DNA of 64,000 bases from Lunularia cruciata (GCA_948567375.1 OX419762.1:27482608-27546607); one strand, 5' to 3'. Positions 11,300-23,649 are shown, counted from the stretch's first letter. Numbers and translations: made by a program. Notes: generated by a model from the sequence alone, not told the origin.

Positions 11300-12720
11300 C
11301 TTCAAAGCATCAGAGTTAGAGGTAGGGGATAAAGAGTTAGTGAGTGAAGGTCCTCAAGAGTCAGGGAAATGCAAGCTTGATTCACCAAATTGAAAGGTGA
11401 TGATGACAAGCCTTTGAAAGAGAGCCAAGGCCTTACCTAAAGAATTCTAGTAGAAGAACCAAAAGATGACCCTATGGTCCAAGAACTATGTTTTAATTTG
11501 GGAGAGGAAGGAGCAAACATTGATTCTAGCATGATACAAGTGTTTTTCTTTCACTTGAGAGGAGCCAAGAATTGGAAATACCACAAGGGGATTTAGGTCT
11601 TGAAACCTTGTTTGAACCTAACTTCAAATCTGATCAAAGGAGGAGTATGGAGACTAATCAAAGGCCAAGTCTTGATTCTACTCACAAACATAGCTTTAAA
11701 CTTGATAGGAGACAAAGTTTAATAAGAAAAAGTTCATTGAGAGGGAATAATATATTAGAACCTTCCAAGAACCACACTCAAAATTAGAAGGACATGTGAT
11801 GAGAATTTTGATGGGCATCATTGTTCCAATAATGGAATTTCCTCAAGAGATATATCCCTTGTACATTTGACAGTGGCCAAATATGAAGAATTTGGTTGAT
11901 CTTGTTTGATGGCTTTAATCAACAATAACTACCTATAAGGAAGAAATCCTAACACTGAAGGAGGAATTAGAAGGTGTAAAGAAGTAGTTGAATGCAAGAG
12001 TTTTGATGGAGAGTAGTCTCAAGAATTAGGTCAAATTGCTATGGGCTAAGTTGAAGGGAAAGAATGGAGTGATCAAAATGCAAAAGTACAAAATCTCATA
12101 GTTAGAGAAAGATGTAGTTCAACTCCATAAGTCAAAGGTGGAGGAGAGGAAAAATTAGAGTGTTTGGTAGTAGAGCTTACAAAAGAGTCAATTTGGAAGG
12201 AGGGACATAGGAGCACTATGGAAAAGTTGAAAATTCAAGCAAAGGTAGATGTGTTTGAATGGGAGAAGCAAGCTAATGTTAGAGTATTGGAATTGGAGAA
12301 TGAAGTAGGGACAGTTGATATAGAAGTATACGCATTGGAGGAGAAGTTATCACAATCAGAAGTGGTTTCAATTTGTTGTCAGGTAAATTAGCAATAGTGT
12401 TGACGGGTCAAGAAATAGTTGTGGGAGACAAGGTGATTGACTAAATTCACAAACTAGTGAAGAAGAAACTAGAAGAGTTGTTTGGACAGGTCAAAGGAGT
12501 ACACAAGGTATACATTATCAAAATTTTAGCACAAGGAACTTAAGAGTAAGTTGTTGAGAAGGAAGCCAGATGCAGAGGAGTGGGAATATGTGGCAATAGA
12601 GTTAGCAAAGAAGATCATTACAATAATTGTCGATTTAAGAGGTATGCTCACGTTTGAATCAATCACAATGTTAGAGAAGCTAGAAGATTTGTTTTCCAAT
12701 GTGTGAAAGTTCTAGGTGTT
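11300..12720 (+). pseudogene. Relic of a charged coiled-coil protein
   Basis: Not assignable to a named family. The + strand has unusually long, Lys/Glu-rich segments in shifting frames. At 11,572-11,787 there is an Arg/Ser-rich piece. At about 11,940-12,130 a segment reads as lysine-rich heptads in broken frames. At 12,164-12,391 there are 75 codons (VELTKESIWKEG...LELENEVGTVDIEVYALEEKLSQSE) with heptad spacing of hydrophobic residues, which suggests a coiled coil. At 12,550-12,720 a similar piece continues (EWEYVAIELAKKIITIIVDLRGMLTFESI). Codon-like composition over 1.4 kb with scattered stops suggests an old gene or mobile-element ORF that has lost function. It lies to the right of E1 and left of the A1 RNase H piece. 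Confidence 0.4.
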
Positions 12721-12724
12721 GTTA

Positions 12725-14930
12725 GGAATTGTAATTTCTCTCAACAGATTTGAAGGAGTATCAATTAAGTAGGACAGTTACTTTTGGCAGTTTTTAGTCA
12801 TGAGACAAAGCTATTGTAGCCGTTGTGACAATGAGACTTCAGCAGATGCAAAAGTAGTCAGCTCCAAGTAGCATAGCTATATAGGCTAGCATTCAAAGTA
12901 TCATTTTTGTTTAGTAGTAGAGGTGAATAAAGCAAAGCAAATGAGTTGAGATCTTTGTCATTTTGATTAATTTTTTGAGTACTTGCCACTTTTTCTATGT
13001 TCCTAATGGATCTTTTGATTGTCTTCAATTCTATGTATGTTTGATTCTTGGAGTTATAAATGACTACGTAAAAACAATACCTTGATAGGATTGAGAGGTT
13101 TGAGCATTGAGATTATTCAATATTAGGACTTAAAAGTATCTCATAGAGATTGGATTCTAGATTTGTAAGTAAATCAAAGACTATGGTGGAAGTTGAGTTT
13201 TGCCAAGTTGGGATTTGCAAAACTTCAAAAGTAAGTGTTTTGCCTTTGTATGGTGTGTAGACATTTGGAGTTTTTGTGGATTCCTCTTGAGTAGTTCTTT
13301 GACATTCAGATGTGTGTCAAGATCTTCATAGTTTTTCTCAATCACTTGTAATTTTGTAGATATTTGGAACAACAAACCTTTGGATTTTTGTGCAAACATT
13401 TGAAATTATTGGTAGACCATTGGAGTTCCAATGGTCTACCAGATTGAATAGTTTTAATAGTTCTTTAAGTCCATCAAAGTTTTGCATAGAAATTTTCATG
13501 GAGGAGAAACTTTGATGGAGGAACAAACATTTGTATGGGGAGGTAGAAATTCACAAAGAGACTCAGACCTTTTGAGTTGTCAATAGACACACTTATGGAG
13601 TCTTAGATACTCTTATGGAGATCAAGTTCATCAAATCATAGCATGTTCAAGGAGTTAATACTCCTGAAACTAAAACATCACTTTCAAGATTTATTAGATT
13701 TATTCTATTTGTCAATGAGTGATTTAATTTATTCTTTTTTGTGATGTGCCTTTTTTGGTGACATTACTCTCTTCAAGGAGTGTTTTTCTACCCAAGCGGT
13801 TAACAATGTGACAATAAAGAACTTTGATGTGATAATTTTTCTTTTTATCTTGTATTTTGATTGTATCCTCATGGGAACAAAAGTTTTCTTGATGAAATAC
13901 TAAATTTTGATGATATTATGCTATTACAATATTAGATTTGAGATAAACTAAAAATTGGTATTTCTTGAGCTCTACACCACCAAAAGTATGTCTTTTCTCC
14001 AACCCTATTGATAGATCATGAAAACTATCACAAAACTCTTGGAATCCTCCAATTTGTGTGCTTGGGTATAAATTTGACCCCCCTCTCCTTGCTTCAATTG
14101 ATCACATCTTGCTCAAAAGTTGCTCTAATCTTGTGTTTCTAGTTTTTAGACAATAGCATGTCTCCTTGTCTCTCCAATCATGGTCTTTTCTTGTAAAATG
14201 ACCTTCTCTGATCCCTTCAAATATCAAAAACTCTAGGCTACATATGTTGGGATCCAAACTCTTGCACTTTTGTCATTTAGCAATTTCTCCTTTTGACACA
14301 TGGATCTCACAAACTTCATCTCTAAGGCTTTAAGCAAAATTTTAGTCCCTCTATTTATACAACAAGATGTAAATATTTAAGTCCTAAACTTGACTATAAG
14401 TAAACACATGAAGGATAATAAGATTTATAACCAATGCCATGAATGCATACCCAAAATGTACTACCATCCAAGCCCAAAAGGAATCATGGTGTAATTTGAA
14501 GCCCGATGAGAAAAGGATTAAAGAGTGGCAAATCAAGAGTGTGAAATATCTCTCAATCAAACTCACCCTCCGATGCACAAGCTCCCACACTCTACTACAA
14601 TTCTTGGGTAATTCACCCTCCAATGTACTACTCCCACTCAACACTCATAAAACTAAAACCCCCTCAATCTATCAAGTCCCCACCATCTATATATATCAAA
14701 ACACTTGAAGATGATAAGATTGTAATCCATGTGGCTAGTCACTTGAATATACATACATTGCTCACATGGAAATCACTCAACCATATGATCCATTGTACAA
14801 TCTACTCTAATATTAAGGAGATAAATAGCACTAAAGTACTTTTTCATTGGCTAAGCAACCACAACACTACAACATTTATTCCAAGTTCATATAACTTGGA
14901 GTACATTGGCTTGGAGTAGTGCTCATCTAA
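12725..14930. other. Non-coding stretch, nothing recognised
   Basis: AT-rich sequence with no recognised domain. A second cluster of ACTTATGGAG-like motifs is at 13,490-13,640. The right end passes directly into the A1 RNase H relic near 14,900. Confidence 0.35.
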
Positions 14931-14934
14931 TAGG

Positions 14935-15739
14935 AGGATGAGGTGGAGGAGTTTGTGGTGGCTTATGCTAGTCATTCCAAAAACTTAGTGGAAACCAAGT
15001 ACAATTTCTATGAGGGAGAGTGTTTAGCCATATTGTGGGTAGTAGTGCATTTCCAATGTTACTTGTTTGGGAACTCCTTCACTTTCATCATTAGTCATCA
15101 ACCATTGAAGTGGTTGATGTAGTTTGACAAAGTTTCAAGGAATTTTTCACAATAGGCTCTAATGTTACAAGAGTATGAATATGGTTGTTCATGGACCTAG
15201 AGTGGTGAACTATGATACAAATAGGTTGAGTAGAAACTTGTTTACCGACCAACATGATCAAACAAGAGCATGTTAGCATGCTGAGATGGATGAGGAGATA
15301 ATGTTAGGTTGGCATGCATCTGCCTTTTGTGTATATTGATTGGAGCTTTGATTGTATCTCTTTGTACAAAAAGGAAATTTTATTCTCTAATCTAGAGAGT
15401 GTAGATACACATATGAGTCAACAAGATATTCATGATGATATCTTGGTGATGGATTGTTTTCAGATTTGGTATTGTGGGTGGCATAGTTAGTCCTAAGGAG
15501 AGAAATGGTGTCCTTTAACAAGCCAAACAGTTGAGATTGGATTGCATACATCTTTTTTGGGTATGGGACAATGATAGGGTGCAAGTAGTACCCCTTCTAT
15601 CTCAAGGAACATAGTTGGTGTGACATCCTCATGAGGAGCTATGGACATTTTGGAGTAAAGCAAACATATAGCTTACTTTAGAATTATTATTGGTAGCACA
15701 ACATATGTACAATGTACAATAGTTTTTGATATATGTGTG
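14935..15739 (+). pseudogene. A1 RNase H and start of integrase
   Basis: On the + strand a Ty3 RNase H is readable from about 14,935 (VVAYASHSKN, YEGECLAILW, HFQCYLFGNSF, ISHQPLKWLM). A linker and the start of the integrase zinc domain follow at 15,511-15,739, where the first His pair is visible in a YGHFGVKQTYSLL segment. Stops break all frames. The reading runs exactly to the GTTTA at 15,740-15,744, where the LTR of B1 begins, and resumes after the second GTTTA at 30,453. Confidence 0.8.
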
Positions 15740-15744
15740 GTTTA

Positions 15745-16484
15745 TGAAATACTCTGAGGATAGGAGACCTGAAGAGAAACACACACTTTCACACTCAAAC
15801 TCCGATGCCCCAAAGGAGCACCTTCTCTTTATTATATAGGCAAAGCGGATCTCCTCCAATGAAGCACCGCCATAGGATTAGGTACATAGATAGATGATAT
15901 GTCAGCAAGCTCCACCCTTGGATTTCTTACTTGGATGGGTGACATGTAGGTCTTGGTCCTATCTGGTTGGTCAAACAAGCTTTGACCAGAGGGAATCTTT
16001 TAGGGAATCTTCTTGTAGGAATCTCATAATCACATGGGTGAGGTACCGTTGGAAAGATCTTGACAAGAAAAAGCAGGGGGGAGGGAAGGCTAGCCTGTCC
16101 TTTGTTTTGGGGGGAATCTGCACATTTTCAAGGCCTACTTCATCCGTTTAGGCCTCCGAAATTGCCTTCAAAGATTTCAGGCATATTTTGGTTCCAACTC
16201 TATTAGTAGAAGTCCCCTTTTGGTGATAACTCTTTCTGATCTATTCGGTCCATCTTGTGTAACATCCTTCCAGATGTTACCAACCCAATTCTCACCTTCA
16301 AATCATATGTCTAGCTATTGGTTCTAAGGTTTTCAAATCTATTTTGGTTTTTTTCCTATTAGTAGAAGTACCCTTTTAGTGATACTTCTATTTGATCTAT
16401 TTTGACCATCATGTATAACATCATTCCAGATGTTACCAAACTAAATTTCACATCTAGATCATATGGCTAGCTCTTGGTATTACA
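15745..16484 (-). repeat. B1 3' LTR (left)
   Basis: 740-bp LTR ending in GGTATTACA at 16,484. Its outer end begins TGAAATACTC where the solo copy at 54,270 has TGTAATGCTC. A TATATAATA box on the minus strand lies near 15,833-15,841. Similar sequence is at 30,004-30,452, 54,270-55,014 and, in the opposite direction, at 25,849, 52,898, 58,338 and 59,582. Confidence 0.85.
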
Positions 16485-16500
16485 AACCTCCCTCCTTTTA
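16485..16500 (-). other. B1 polypurine tract
   Basis: Inside the left LTR the minus strand reads AAAAGGAGGGAGGTT. The purine tract of B2 at 59,566-59,581 is nearly the same. Confidence 0.65.
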
Positions 16501-16530
16501 AGACGCAACGTTCTTGTTGTGCAACTGTTA

Positions 16531-17317
16531 CTCAAAGGCTTGCACCAACACCGGTGCATGTGTCGAATTGGCAGCGGGTTCCCAGGTTGCTTCATAGAGA
16601 GGGTAACCTTTCCACTGGACAAGATAATCCACCCGTGGATGACGAGTACCATGCATGTGTTTTTGGAGAATAAGCTCCACTTCATATTCCTCGTTGCCAT
16701 CAACGAGTGTCGGACAAGGTTGAATGTCTTGTGTAGAATGACCCAAGCCTGATCGGGGAGCATATCTTCATAGTAGGGAAACATGGAACATTGGATGGAT
16801 CCTCATGTGTGGTGGTAGCTCAAGGTGATAGGCCACAACGCCGACTCGACGAAGAATTGAGAAAGGCCCAATAAAACGAGGTTTGAGCTTACGAGGTCCC
16901 ACTAATGTGAGGTTGGTTATTGATAGCCACACCTGATCCCCAACATTGAACTCCATGTGCCTACGGTGTGCATCAACATACTGCTTTTGGCAATTTTGTG
17001 CAATCTATAATTTGTGCTTGGCGCTCTCCACCCCTTGTTGGATTCTAGAAACAAATGTGTTAACTGCATCGACCTTGGTAGCCACTGGACGGATCTTCAT
17101 CAAGCTGGAAGGTGTGAAGGGATGCCCACTATACATGAGGAAGAACGGAGTGACCGGGGTGGATGCATTCATTGAATTGTTGTAAGAAAATTCCACCAAC
17201 GGGAATAGGGTGTCCCACTTCTCTTGCTCTTCTAAGGTGAAGTTGCATGACATGTCTTCAACAGTGCAATTAGCCCGCTCTGTTTGTCCATCTGTTTGTG
17301 GGTGGTAAGCTATGGAC
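16531..17317 (-). pseudogene. B1 integrase C-terminal half and chromodomain
   Basis: Downstream half of the B1 integrase. 17,005-17,317 starts at the conserved HPQTDGQTER segment that carries the catalytic Glu, then EFSYNNS and FFLMY. 16,768-16,956 is the C-terminal beta domain (EFNVGDQVWLS...KLKPRFIGPF). After a frame change, 16,531-16,692 is a chromodomain (EEYEVELILQKH...VDYLVQWKGYPLYEATWEPAANS). At 17,317 the coding sequence stops at the LTR of C1. Removing C1 and one copy of GGAC brings this half back into frame with 25,173-25,848. Confidence 0.88.
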
Positions 17318-18010
17318 TGTGAGCCGGCCTGTCTCTCACTCAAGATGAACCTCTGATGGCTATTATGGTCGCGCACCATGGACGAAGAAGGCAAGGAACC
17401 CAAACTCCATCATACTCCTCCAAGGCTAACACTCCAAGACTCAAGACATTGTTCACTAGAGAACTCAATGAGAGAGAGATAATTGCAAATGAAAGGATGA
17501 TGAGTACCTCCTCACCCCTTGTTTATATACTTGTGAAATAGTTACGTACCAAAGTTACTAATTACCGTAGTAACTCAAGTTACTAGACTAAAAGTCAAGT
17601 AAAGTCAAAAAGTAAAAAAGGAATATCCATTCACATAGGCATATTCCCCTAAGCATGTGGTCTTATCTTGACCCAACTACTAAGTCAAGGATTCTTTCAC
17701 ATGGGCTATCCTTGGACTAAAGAAGAATCCAAAACAAAGAGGCTTGCGGGCCCAAGAGTTCTCAACTCTTTCCTCAAAGCCAAACACCTAGGAATAATAC
17801 CAAGTCAATACACTAAAATCCAAAATAGTGGTACTCATATTTTCTACTTCCTCTAAAGTAAGGTCTCCTCTATCTTAGCTATGACTAACTTTAGCTAACC
17901 ATGACTAATATAGAACCATCCTTTATCTCTATATAAATAATATCTCTTAAGTACTTGTAATACCAAGCTAAATATCACAATACCACACACATGCACAAAT
18001 GGGTGTTACA
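17318..18010 (-). repeat. C1 3' LTR (left)
   Basis: 693-bp LTR, TGTGAGCC...GGTGTTACA. On the minus strand a TATATAAA box lies near 17,523-17,530. It differs from the right copy at only a few positions (for example GCCGGCC against GCCAGCC, and one extra A in a run near 17,615). Confidence 0.93.
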
Positions 18011-18021
18011 TTTACCCCCGG
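18011..18021 (-). other. C1 polypurine tract
   Basis: Next to the left LTR the minus strand reads CCGGGGGTAAA, a short purine-rich tract at the expected place. Confidence 0.5.
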
Positions 18022-18029
18022 ACTAAGTT

Positions 18030-20866
18030 TTCACTTTGTCCTCAAAGTGAAGGTCCCTCTACCTTCTATGGTACATCTTCAACTTATCATGGTTAATCCT
18101 ATCAAAGTGTCTTCATCCCAACTCCTTGAGATCATAAGTGTAATTGCCTCACACCTTCTCCACTATGAAAGGTCCAAAGTACTTAGGCAAAAACTTCTTT
18201 TGCACTCTCTTGAATCGAATGGAATCAAACAACATTACACAATCACCTTCTTTGAAAGTCTCCACCTTCTTCTTGCCTTGCCTCTTGTCATAGCTCTCCT
18301 TTTGTTTCCTTTGGGCTTGCTCCACTTGAACTGTAGCAATTGTTCTTGCCTCTTCCAACTCCATGAGTTGATCCTTCCTTGACTTCTCTGCATCACCTCC
18401 TTGTGCTTTCTTCAATCTCCTATGAATGCTCTAGAAGGTAGGAAGATCAAAGTGAATAAGTAAGTTAGACTCAATATCCTACACCAATTGAAATGGAGAA
18501 TATCCGGTGGAAGTCTTCATGGTTGTCCTATACTCCCACAAAAATACATGAATCCTCTTGTCCCAATGATGTTTAGCCCCCTCCATTTCTGCATCTTTGG
18601 CCAACATTATGCACAAGGTCTGATTGGTTCTCTCTGCCAAGCCATTGGAATTTGGCTTATAGGATGTAGTTACTCTATGTGTGATAGAGAAATGTCGTAG
18701 CATAGCTGTAGTAATGCTTCCCGTAAACTCTCCTCCTCTATCAGAAACCAACTCAAAAGGGCATCCAAACCTAGTGATAATGCATTCATAAAGAAATCTA
18801 CCCACTTCATCTTCATTCTTGTCCCTCAATGGTCTACCCTCAACCCACTTGGTAAGGTAATCAGTAACTACCACAATGTACCGATTGTTCATTAGGGTTC
18901 TATTGAGAGGACCTACAAAATCAATTCCCCACTTTACAAAAGGTCCAAGCAATGGAATTGATCTAAGTGGTAGAGTAGATGTAGACTTTCTAGCAAAAGC
19001 TTGACAAACATGACAAGTTTTGCAATAATCAAAACAATCCTTGAAAATCCCTCTCCAATGGTAACCTGCATCTAGAATCTTAAAAGCAATCACCTTTCCT
19101 GCAAAGTGTCCTCCACATACTAAACCTTCATGAAACTCCTTTATGAGTAGGATAGACTCTTCCTTACCCACTGCTCTTCGAAGTAGACCATCTGCTCCTT
19201 GGTGAAAAAGAATATCCTCCACCATTGTGTAAGGTCTAGATCTTGCTGCAAGGGCCTTCCTCTCCCTAGCATGCATCCCTTCTAGATAGTTACCTCTTGT
19301 CACAAAATCCACAATCTCCTTGTACTCCATTGGAACCTCTTGAGTGACTGAGATTGTCATGAGCTCCTCATCCGGGAATGAATCATCCACTGGCTCATCT
19401 CTATCATGATCATAGGCTCTAGATAACAAATCAACATTTGCATGTTTCTTTCTTGGCCTATCCTCAATGGTGTAGTCATACTCAGACAAGAGTATCATCC
19501 ACCTTGCTAGTCTCCCTTCAACATTAGGCTTGTTGAAGATGTACTTCAAAGCCTTGTGATCCGTGACAATGGTGGCTTTCCCTCCAATCAAGTAGTGTCT
19601 AAACTTCTTGAGACCAAAGATCACTGCCAACCCTTCTCTCTCCGTAACAGAGTAGTTCTTCTCTATTGAAACCATCTGTCTACTAGCATAAGCTATTGGA
19701 TGATCATGCCCATCTTGGTCTAATTGACTAAGAGTGCATCCTATAGCTACATTAGAAGCATCAGTGTAGAGGATGAAAGTCTTACTCCAATCAGGTTTAG
19801 CAAGAATTGGAGCTACAACAAGGGATTGCTTGAGCTCCTCAAAAGCTTTGAGAGCCTCCTTGTCCTCCCAAATCACCATGTAATCTACACCCTTCTTCAT
19901 GTAGATGGTCAATGCATAAGCCTTGTTGGAAAATGAGAAGATGAACCTCCTATAGTATCCAACCATCCCCAAGAATTGGCATAACTTTGTCAAGCTTGAA
20001 GGGAATGGAAGGTCTGAGATTTTCCTCACCTTCTCAAGATCAACTGCTATTCCATCCTTTGAGATGATGTGACCCAAAAGTAGACCTTCTTCACATCCAA
20101 AAATGCACTTCTCTGGGTGGAGTGATGCATTTATCTCATCCAAGCGTTGCAAGACTTTGACTAGGTGCTCAAAGTGCTCCTCCTTGCTCCCATAGACACA
20201 AAAGTCATCAATGAAGTCTCTCACAAACTTCCCAATGAAAGGTTCAAATACCTTGTTCATGAACCGTTGGAATGTGGCTGGAGCATTGCAAAGCCCAAAA
20301 GGCATGACCTTGAAAGCGTAAGTTCCCCAAGGTGTGGTGAATGTGGTGAGTTGTTGATGCTCGGGTGCAATCTTGATTTGGTTATATCCATTATAACCAT
20401 CTCCAAAACTGTACCTCTCATGACCTACAACCTCCTCCAAGACCTCATCAATGAATGGCAATGGGTAGTAGTCCTTCTTGGTAACATCATTGAGCTTCTT
20501 GTAATCCACACATACCCAAAGCTTGTCATTCTTTTTCTTCACAATGACAATTGGAGACACCCATTTTGAATTCTCTACCTCAAAGATAAATCCAGCCTCC
20601 TTGAGCTTATCAATCTCCTCCTTCACAACCAAAGATATTGGTGGGCTAATGTGACATTGCTTTTGGCGGATTGGTCTTGCATGTGACTCCACCTCTATCT
20701 TGTGCTCCTCCAAGGTGACTTCCTTCAAATCCCTGTAACTAAAAGCAAACACATGGATGAACTTGTGGAAAATCTCCTCAAATCTCACTTTCTCCTCCTT
20801 GGTAACATATGGACCATACTTGAGGGTAGATAACCTTCTCTCTACCTCCTCAAGTGTCAATGGGGA
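18030..20866 (-). pseudogene. C1 pol: RT, RNase H, integrase
   Basis: The largest open frame in the window (18,479-20,860, 793 codons). RT covers about residues 60-290, with WVSPIVIVKKK, the first catalytic Asp in SFGDGYNGYNQ, MPFGLCNAPATFQR and FIDD (216-219). RNase H is at about 345-430 (ILYTDASNVAIGCTLSQ, TEREGLAVIFGLKKFRHYL, VTDHKAL). Integrase follows from about residue 565, with a zinc segment (CKTCHVC) and the three catalytic acids in WGIDFVG, VSDRGGEF and NGLAERTNQ. A TAG at 18,479 ends this frame. The same frame continues through a second TAG at 18,431 into the integrase C-terminal part (18,149-18,415, FKEGDCVMLFDS...KYFGPFIVEKV), and further stops follow. There is no chromodomain. 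Apart from these stops the domains look intact, so inactivation is recent. Confidence 0.9.
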
Positions 20867-22889
20867 TTAATCTGGGTCTTTCAAAACCTCTGGCTTAGGT
20901 GCAAAATCCATAGCACACAAGGGATACACATCTGAATCAGATTCAGATTCATCCTCCTCCATGGAAGTCTCCTCCTCCATGCTTGTGTCCACACCTGAAG
21001 CTCCTTCTTCAGAATCTGATTCCCAATCATCAGAAGATGGTGTATTTGAATGTGAAGTGTTGGTGGTGTTAGTCACAGGAACTGTGACCCTATGGTTTGA
21101 TGGCCCAATCCTCAAGTACCCTTTGTGCCATCTATTAGTTGTGTGTGTTGCTCTCAACCATGGCCTCCTTAGAAGTAAGTCATAGCTTGAATCCTTCAAG
21201 ATTTGGAAAGTCATGAGATTTTGAACTCCCATAACTGAAACTACCACTTTATCCATTACCCCTACTGGTCAAACTTGTTGCTTGTTTGCCATGCTCACCA
21301 CAAATGTTGAAGGTCTTGAGGGTATCATACCCAACTTCTTCATCAACCTTTTTGACATGGCATTCACTGCTGATCCTCCATCAACCAATGCATCCTTGAT
21401 GTTGTGACCATTCACTCTCACATCAATCTTGGAGGTATGTTCACAAGCCTCCCATGGTGCTAGCTTGGCATCCACCACCTCCATTGATATTGGAGCTTTT
21501 GCCTTCTTCTTCTTCTTGCTCCTTGTAGAACTCAAACCACCTCTAAGCTCCTTTCTCAAGGTAGGGTTCAAAGCAATCAATTGGCCCACTATGATGTTAG
21601 CCTTGTGACTACCAACATCCTCCAACACATTGTAGTTCCATTGTTGCTTTGAAATCAAGAAATCCTCCATCCCCAACTTCTTCCTTGGAGTCTTTGTTGT
21701 TGATGGTGTTGAGGTGCGAGTGCTCCTAGTAGACATAGGAGTATCCTTGCTTGGAGTAAATTCTTGAGAAGAGTGAACATCCTCTGCAAAACGAGCTCTC
21801 TTCTTCTCTTGTGCCAAAAGCTCCAAATTAAGACTCTTGGAGTTTGAGCACTCTCCCTTCTCATACTTGCTCTCCACCATATCTATGGATGCTATCCCCT
21901 TACCTTTGTTTGGATTAAGAGCCACTTGGGTTTCACTACCTCCCTCTTTCCCTCTATTAGCTCCCTCATAACCCCTTCTTCCATGGAAAGTGGAATTTGG
22001 GCAATTCCTTTGGATATGGCCTCTTCTTCCACGACCAAAACAATTTCTCTCATTGAAATTGTTGGCTGGTTGACCTCCTCTATATAGATAGTTTCCATAA
22101 CTCCTAGGCCCTCTCCCTACATTCTGATCCACCTCTCTCTTCTCCCATAGTTGCATGACATTGATCTTGAGATCCGCAAGTTGTTTTGTGATGGTTTGAA
22201 GTGGATCCTTTGGTGGAGGTGCAAGAATTGGAAAAACTACTACTTGTGGTGCAACCCTTGTCACCAAAGTATCAGAAGTTCCACCATACTTGTAGCCTTG
22301 AGGAGGATGCACAACCTCCTTCACTACCAAATCACTCTCATCCCCTTCCAAACTCTCCTCCATACGAATTGCAATCTTGATAGCTTCAACCTTGGAAGAA
22401 GGTTTCTCATATCTCACCTTGCTTCTAATTTGTGGTCTCAAACCTCCCACAAAATTCTTGGTGAGCATAGCCCCTATGCCAATCATTGTAGTCTCCACAT
22501 CATCCCCACCCTTCCTCAACACTATGCAAAATCTGGACTCTAACTTTTCCACTCTTTCTACATAGACTTTCACTTTCTCTCCATCTCCTTGCTTGAGAAA
22601 TGTAACCTCACTCATCAATCTCTCATAACTCTCATCAAGAAGAAAGTTATCAATGAGTGCTAAAGTCAAAGTCTCACAAGACTCCTCTTTCCCATCTCTC
22701 TTCTCTCTCTCTCTTTTGGTATTCTAACTCATACCATGTAAGTGCTGCATCCTCAAAGAAATCTGGTAATAATGAAGCCCACTCATTCTTCCTCCTCTCA
22801 TTGTTTCCTATGCAAGCTCTCTTGAAGTCTCTCACAAAGGCCTCCATATCTTCTCCATCCTTGCCAAAGAAAACCGGAAGTTTCCCCAT
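20867..22889 (-). pseudogene. C1 gag and protease
   Basis: Gag starts at the ATG near 22,889 (MGKLPVFFGKDGEDMEAFVRDFKRAC) and includes the typical TWYE segment. A frameshift near 22,700-22,740 moves the reading into the 21,269-22,669 frame (466 codons). That frame holds FLLDESYERL, a coiled segment and a degenerate zinc knuckle at about 22,015-22,060 (CFGRGRRGHIQRNC, with Arg where the second Cys is expected). A low-complexity Ser/Thr stretch follows, then a protease with an active-site-like ALVDGGSAVNAMS (Asp-Gly-Gly) near 21,330-21,390. A TGA at 21,269 and a TAA at 20,867 interrupt the protease and protease-RT joint without changing frame. The 20,867-21,256 piece ends with an acidic Glu/Ser-rich linker. 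Confidence 0.85.
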
Positions 22890-23125
22890 CTTAACCTCTC
22901 ACTATCTTTCTCTTCTCTCAATTTTTCTTTTTCTCTTTTCTTTTCTCTCACTCTATAACTAATAGAATATATACATGACTAACACCGTTTGAGAGTAATC
23001 CACCCTAGGGAACACAAAAGGTTCAGGTTACTCCAAGATTTCTATAGCAAAATCAAATCCTAGAGTGCATATTAATCAAACCCTCATGGATAGTTTATTC
23101 ATAAGTTGAAAGATTATCTCCATCA

Positions 23126-23619
23126 CTAATCTTGAGAACTAGCTGATGAAGGTGGTAGTATTTTTGTAGCTGTACTAAGACTCTCTCTAAGATCCTTCAC
23201 CAAAGTCTCCAAAAGTGATTTTACTCCACTACACTCATGTCCTTTTGGAAGTCCTTTTGGAAGTCCTTTTGGAAGTCCTTCAACTCCACAAACCTCACAC
23301 AACTCCTTGGTCTTAGATCTTCTCCCTCCCAATCTTGGTGAAGAAGGTCCAACATGTAAACCCAAGTCAAGCCTCTCCTTTCCCTCAATCTCTTGCTCTC
23401 AAAGGTCAATGGACATGAACTTGCCTTATGTCCCTTCTCTCCACACAAAAAGCACTTAGACTTACTCTTTCCTCCAAGTGGTGTAGGTTTTGTGATCCTC
23501 TCAACACTCTCTTCAAATTCTATTGTAAACTCTCTTTTCCTCAAATCCACCCCTATAATCACCTCAAACCCTTGGGGAACCTCGCATAATCTCAATTTCC
23601 ACTCTGGATCACCCTTCAT
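23126..23619 (-). pseudogene. C1 leader ORF with CCHC zinc knuckle
   Basis: An additional coding region between the 5' LTR and gag, about 340 nt upstream of the gag start. The frame 23,221-23,619 starts MKGDPEWKLRLCEVPQGFEV and contains a perfect CX2CX4HX4C knuckle (CFLCGEKGHKASSC). It then meets a 12-bp tandem repeat translated as KDFQ. The overlapping frame 23,126-23,365 reads more naturally past that point (CEVCGVEGLPKGLPK...SLLETLVKDLRESL), so one frameshift near 23,350 is likely. I do not recognise the family. A zinc knuckle upstream of a gag that already has its own suggests a captured or duplicated nucleic-acid-binding module. Whether it is expressed is unknown. Confidence 0.55.
23241..23281. 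repeat. 12-bp tandem repeat in C1 leader ORF
   Basis: About 3.4 copies of the unit CTTTTGGAAGTC in tandem. Being a multiple of three, the unit keeps the frame and encodes KDFQ repeats in one frame and GLPK repeats in the other. Confidence 0.85.
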
Positions 23620-23649
23620 GTTCCCAAGATGAATCTAAACACTCAAACA

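Noticed and set aside
17356-17856. Identical 61- and 62-codon ORFs in both C1 LTRs (also at 24,519-25,018)
   Set aside because: Their duplication follows from the LTR pair. They lack any domain and are antisense to the element.
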